A DNA stretch of 64,000 nt. Source: Arcticibacter tournemirensis (GTDB lineage Bacteria > Bacteroidota > Bacteroidia > Sphingobacteriales > Sphingobacteriaceae). The translations under genes and the position numbers were made by a program. Below are positions 61,594 to 64,000 of this stretch, in pieces; position 1 is the stretch's first letter, and every line of letters begins with the position of its first letter. The notes beneath the pieces are model-generated. The model was not told where the DNA came from. It did not search any database and worked only from the letters and a program-made list of their open reading frames with translations. The DNA is taken from contig NZ_VFPL01000001.1 of the NCBI RefSeq assembly GCF_006716645.1, forward strand, positions 2,232,001-2,296,000, written 5' to 3'.

Positions 61594-62745
61594 ATGGAAA
61601 CTGACCAATACCTGTTACTGTATGAAAAATACCTGGCCGGAAAATGCACTCCGGAAGAGGAAGAGCAACTGTTTAGCGATAAGCCAGACGGATTTACGTT
61701 GTACGAATCCTTCGACGGTGCAGATTTGCGAGAGGAGAAAGAACGTCGCAGGCGAGTTTTTCAGCAGATTCGTGGAACTATTACCAGAAAGCGAAAACGC
61801 GTTCTCACTCTGCGCATGCTTTATGCTGCAGCGGCTAGCGTCGCTTTGATTTTGCTTGCAGGTATTTTCAATAAGGATGCAATTTTACCCGCGGTTCAAT
61901 CTCAAAAAAAAGTATCTGTTTCTAAAATGCCAGTGATAAAGCCGGGCAGTAATGCCGCAGTGTTAACCTTATCCGACGGCTCTGTCATCCATATTGACGA
62001 GTCGGCAAATGGCCTTATTGCCTCGGAAGGAAAAACACATGTCAGGAAGCTGACAGATGGCCGGATTATATATGAAACCGGCGGACCAGATAATAAGCAG
62101 AAAACCTCATTATTCAATACAATATCAATACCAAGAGCCGGACAATACAACGTTACACTCCCCGACGGTACACAGGTATGGCTCAATTCAGAATCCACAC
62201 TTATTTTTCCTGTGGCCTTTACAGGTCGTGATAGAAGAGTGAGACTGAAAGGGGAAGCTTATTTTGAAGTAGCAAATGATGCAAAGAAACCCTTCATGGT
62301 AGAAACAGAAACTGCTGATATAGAGGTATTAGGTACCCATTTTAATGTTCGCGCCTATCCGGCTGATGACGCTGTTTATGCTACCCTTCTTGAAGGCGCA
62401 GTTAAGTTAAATAATGGCCGGGACGGCAAAATACTGTCGCCCGGCGAGCAGGGCATCTCCTTATCATCAAATGATGCAATCAGCGTCAGAAAGGTTCGTG
62501 TTAGCGATGCAATCGCCTGGAAGAATGGTTTGTTCGTCTTCCGCGATAACACTGTAAGAGAGATTATGGAACAGGTTGCAAGGTGGTATGACGTGGAAAT
62601 AGAGTTCCAGGGAAACGTGGAGGAAAGAACCTTTGGCGGCGTGTATTCAAAAAACAGGGACCTGGCGCAACTTCTTGCCAGCATGGAGCTGACTGGATTG
62701 GTTCACTTTAAAGCAGAAGGAAGGAGGATTATTGTTATGCCATAA
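61594..62745 (+). CDS. FecR-family anti-sigma factor
   Basis: The ATG at 61594, with aaaagga ahead, is preferred to an upstream start at 61525 that adds 23 unrelated residues. The protein (about 383 residues) has a short cytoplasmic domain (LLLYEKYLAGKCTPEEEEQL), one membrane helix (about 74-91, AAAASVALILLAGIF) and the periplasmic FecR fold (RAGQYNVTLPDGTQVWLNSESTLIFP, LKGEAYFEVANDAKKPFMVET, LGTHFNVRAY). The C-terminal DUF4974-like portion (RWYDVEIEFQGN) ends it. It holds the divergent sigma factor and receives a signal from the STN domain of the next SusC. Confidence 0.93.
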   Translation: METDQYLLLYEKYLAGKCTPEEEEQLFSDKPDGFTLYESFDGADLREEKERRRRVFQQIRGTITRKRKRVLTLRMLYAAAASVALILLAGIFNKDAILPAVQSQKKVSVSKMPVIKPGSNAAVLTLSDGSVIHIDESANGLIASEGKTHVRKLTDGRIIYETGGPDNKQKTSLFNTISIPRAGQYNVTLPDGTQVWLNSESTLIFPVAFTGRDRRVRLKGEAYFEVANDAKKPFMVETETADIEVLGTHFNVRAYPADDAVYATLLEGAVKLNNGRDGKILSPGEQGISLSSNDAISVRKVRVSDAIAWKNGLFVFRDNTVREIMEQVARWYDVEIEFQGNVEERTFGGVYSKNRDLAQLLASMELTGLVHFKAEGRRIIVMP

Positions 62746-62863
62746 ACACCGACCTAATATGAAATAGCCCGGCATGTTCGCTGCATACCAGGCCATTCGT
62801 ACTGAAATTGTAAGCAATTTATTATCGCAGCTAACGACAATTGTAAATTAAACCTACATTCAA

Positions 62864-64000
62864 ATGTATAAAAAAAATACTGCATTCAGGTGCGGGAGGA
62901 CCCATTACATCCTTACTAAAATCCTGCTCATTATGAAATTAAGCTTCATCCTACTTTTTTTGGCCATTATACAGGTGCGAGCTTCTTCCTTTGCGCAAAA
63001 GATCACCATCCAGGTGAAGGAGAAGAACTTCGAAGACTTTCTCATGGATATACAACAGCAAAGCGGGTATGATTTTATCTACAGTGCCAAACTGGCTAAA
63101 CATGCAAAACCCGTAACATTCAGTTGCAGAAATGCAGACATCGAAGAAGTATTGAAGAAATCGCTTTTTAATCAACCTTTCACATACGTCGTGCGGGGTA
63201 GAGCCGTCACGCTTATTGAAAAGCAACAAACCGTGCAATACGATCAGCAAGCGCAGGTAGCGGGCAAAGTAACTGACGAGAACAATCAACCCTTGCCCGG
63301 CGTGACGGTTCATGTAAAGAACAGTAGCGAAACAACGGCAACTAACGCCGAGGGAAATTATAAGATCACTGCCGGCGCCAATGCCGTCCTGATATTCCGC
63401 TTCATCGGCTTTGCAGAGCAGGAGATCGCCACGCAAGGCAGGAGCACTATTAACGTGAGTATGCGGCCCGATATAAAGGGACTTAATGAAGTTGTAGTGG
63501 TAGGATACGGAACGCAGAAAAAGGTAAACCTTACAGGTGCCGTGAGTTCGGTTTCGGGGGCTGATCTGGCACTGCGGCCAGCGGGACAAACCTCCGCTGC
63601 TTTGCAGGGCGTCGCTTCAGGCGTCACCGTGATCCAGGGCTCAGGTAGACCGGGAGGTGATAACGCCAGTATCCGGATCCGGGGGGTTGGCACCATATCC
63701 ACTGCCGACCCTCTTGTTCTGATCGATGGTGTCGAAGGGTCGATCAACAATATAGACCCCAATATTATTGAATCAGTATCTATTTTAAAGGACGCTGCGT
63801 CATCGTCTATTTACGGATCAAGGGCTGCAAATGGTGTTATTCTGGTTACCACAAAGAGAGGAACAGGTGACAAGATCTCTCTGGGTTATAATAATTATGT
63901 GGGATGGCAGAAAGAAACCAACACGCCCGATATTGTAAATGCCCTCGACCATATGTTACTGCTAAATGAAGCTTATGTCAACGCGGGCAGTACTCCCATT
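62864..64000 (+). CDS. SusC/RagA-type TonB-dependent transporter with STN domain, N-terminal part
   Basis: The gene starts at an ATG at 62864 and runs off the window (379 codons visible). It shows a signal peptide (LLFLAIIQVRASSFAQ), an STN/secretin domain (about 45-115; DFLMDIQQQSGYDFIYSAKLAKHAKPVTFS), a carboxypeptidase-like domain (GKVTDENNQPLPGVTVHVKNSSE), the TonB box (LNEVVVVGYGTQKKVNLTGA) and plug (SILKDAASSSIYGSRAANGVILVTT). The STN domain marks it as a transducer that signals through the FecR-type protein just upstream. Its SusD partner is not in view. Confidence 0.93.
   Translation, partial: MYKKNTAFRCGRTHYILTKILLIMKLSFILLFLAIIQVRASSFAQKITIQVKEKNFEDFLMDIQQQSGYDFIYSAKLAKHAKPVTFSCRNADIEEVLKKSLFNQPFTYVVRGRAVTLIEKQQTVQYDQQAQVAGKVTDENNQPLPGVTVHVKNSSETTATNAEGNYKITAGANAVLIFRFIGFAEQEIATQGRSTINVSMRPDIKGLNEVVVVGYGTQKKVNLTGAVSSVSGADLALRPAGQTSAALQGVASGVTVIQGSGRPGGDNASIRIRGVGTISTADPLVLIDGVEGSINNIDPNIIESVSILKDAASSSIYGSRAANGVILVTTKRGTGDKISLGYNNYVGWQKETNTPDIVNALDHMLLLNEAYVNAGSTPI

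Overview
The window looks like chromosome of a Bacteroidota member, most likely Sphingobacteriaceae (Pedobacter-like). The basis is the SusC/SusD pair, an ECF sigma/FecR/STN-SusC set, many SPII lipoproteins, DUF4349 and DUF5777-type proteins, and promoters of the TTTG...TAnnTTTG type. I could not compare it with any database. No rRNA, tRNA or CRISPR array was seen.

Left arm (1-13.5 kb): the end of a ROK sugar kinase, a DMT permease, an MgtC-like protein, a tiny charged protein (2400-2573), an NCS2 purine permease, a hybrid sensor kinase split by a frameshift (4000-6388), a beta-lactamase-fold serine hydrolase, an AraC-type regulator with a CxxC ferredoxin-like N-terminus, a two-domain glycosyltransferase with two small partners, and a MATE exporter.

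Mobile region (13573-31656): two apparently identical, directly repeated 2661-bp IS21-family elements bracket a 12.8-kb segment. Inside lies one long leftward gene run. In transcription order it is a small lipoprotein, TolC, an RND permease, an RND adaptor, a TlpA thioredoxin, a stand-alone DsbD alpha domain, DsbD without that domain, two more TlpA proteins, an exported DsrE-like protein, a SoxB-like metallohydrolase without signal peptide, and an RteC fragment cut by the first IS. RteC belongs to CTnDOT-type conjugative elements, so the segment is probably a piece of such an element. The second IS abuts an AlkD-like DNA repair gene that has lost its 5' end. I consider the SoxB-like/DsrE/TlpA/DsbD/RND combination the best candidate for an undescribed system: export coupled to periplasmic thiol or sulfane-sulfur chemistry. 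That function is inference.

Middle (32-43 kb): a DUF4349 lipoprotein; two hairpin repeats; a secreted-repeat lipoprotein divergent from a probable operon of ECF sigma factor, membrane-anchored beta-barrel/anti-sigma-like protein, YceI, DUF5777 barrel and Rieske lipoprotein; then MscL, an exported Gfo/Idh/MocA protein, a PAS histidine kinase and an OmpA-family lipoprotein. A perfect 23-bp palindrome closes this block.

Right arm (43-64 kb): VOC and SRPBCC proteins, an Omp85-like barrel, a nitrilase-superfamily hydrolase, a secreted protein with four APxFxWGSPED repeats, a GNAT enzyme, a sigma-factor remnant, a three-gene operon (secreted protein, hydrolase/SnoaL fusion, seven-repeat WKNG lipoprotein), a GH27 alpha-galactosidase, SusC/SusD, and a divergent sigma/FecR pair before a second, STN-bearing SusC that runs off the window.
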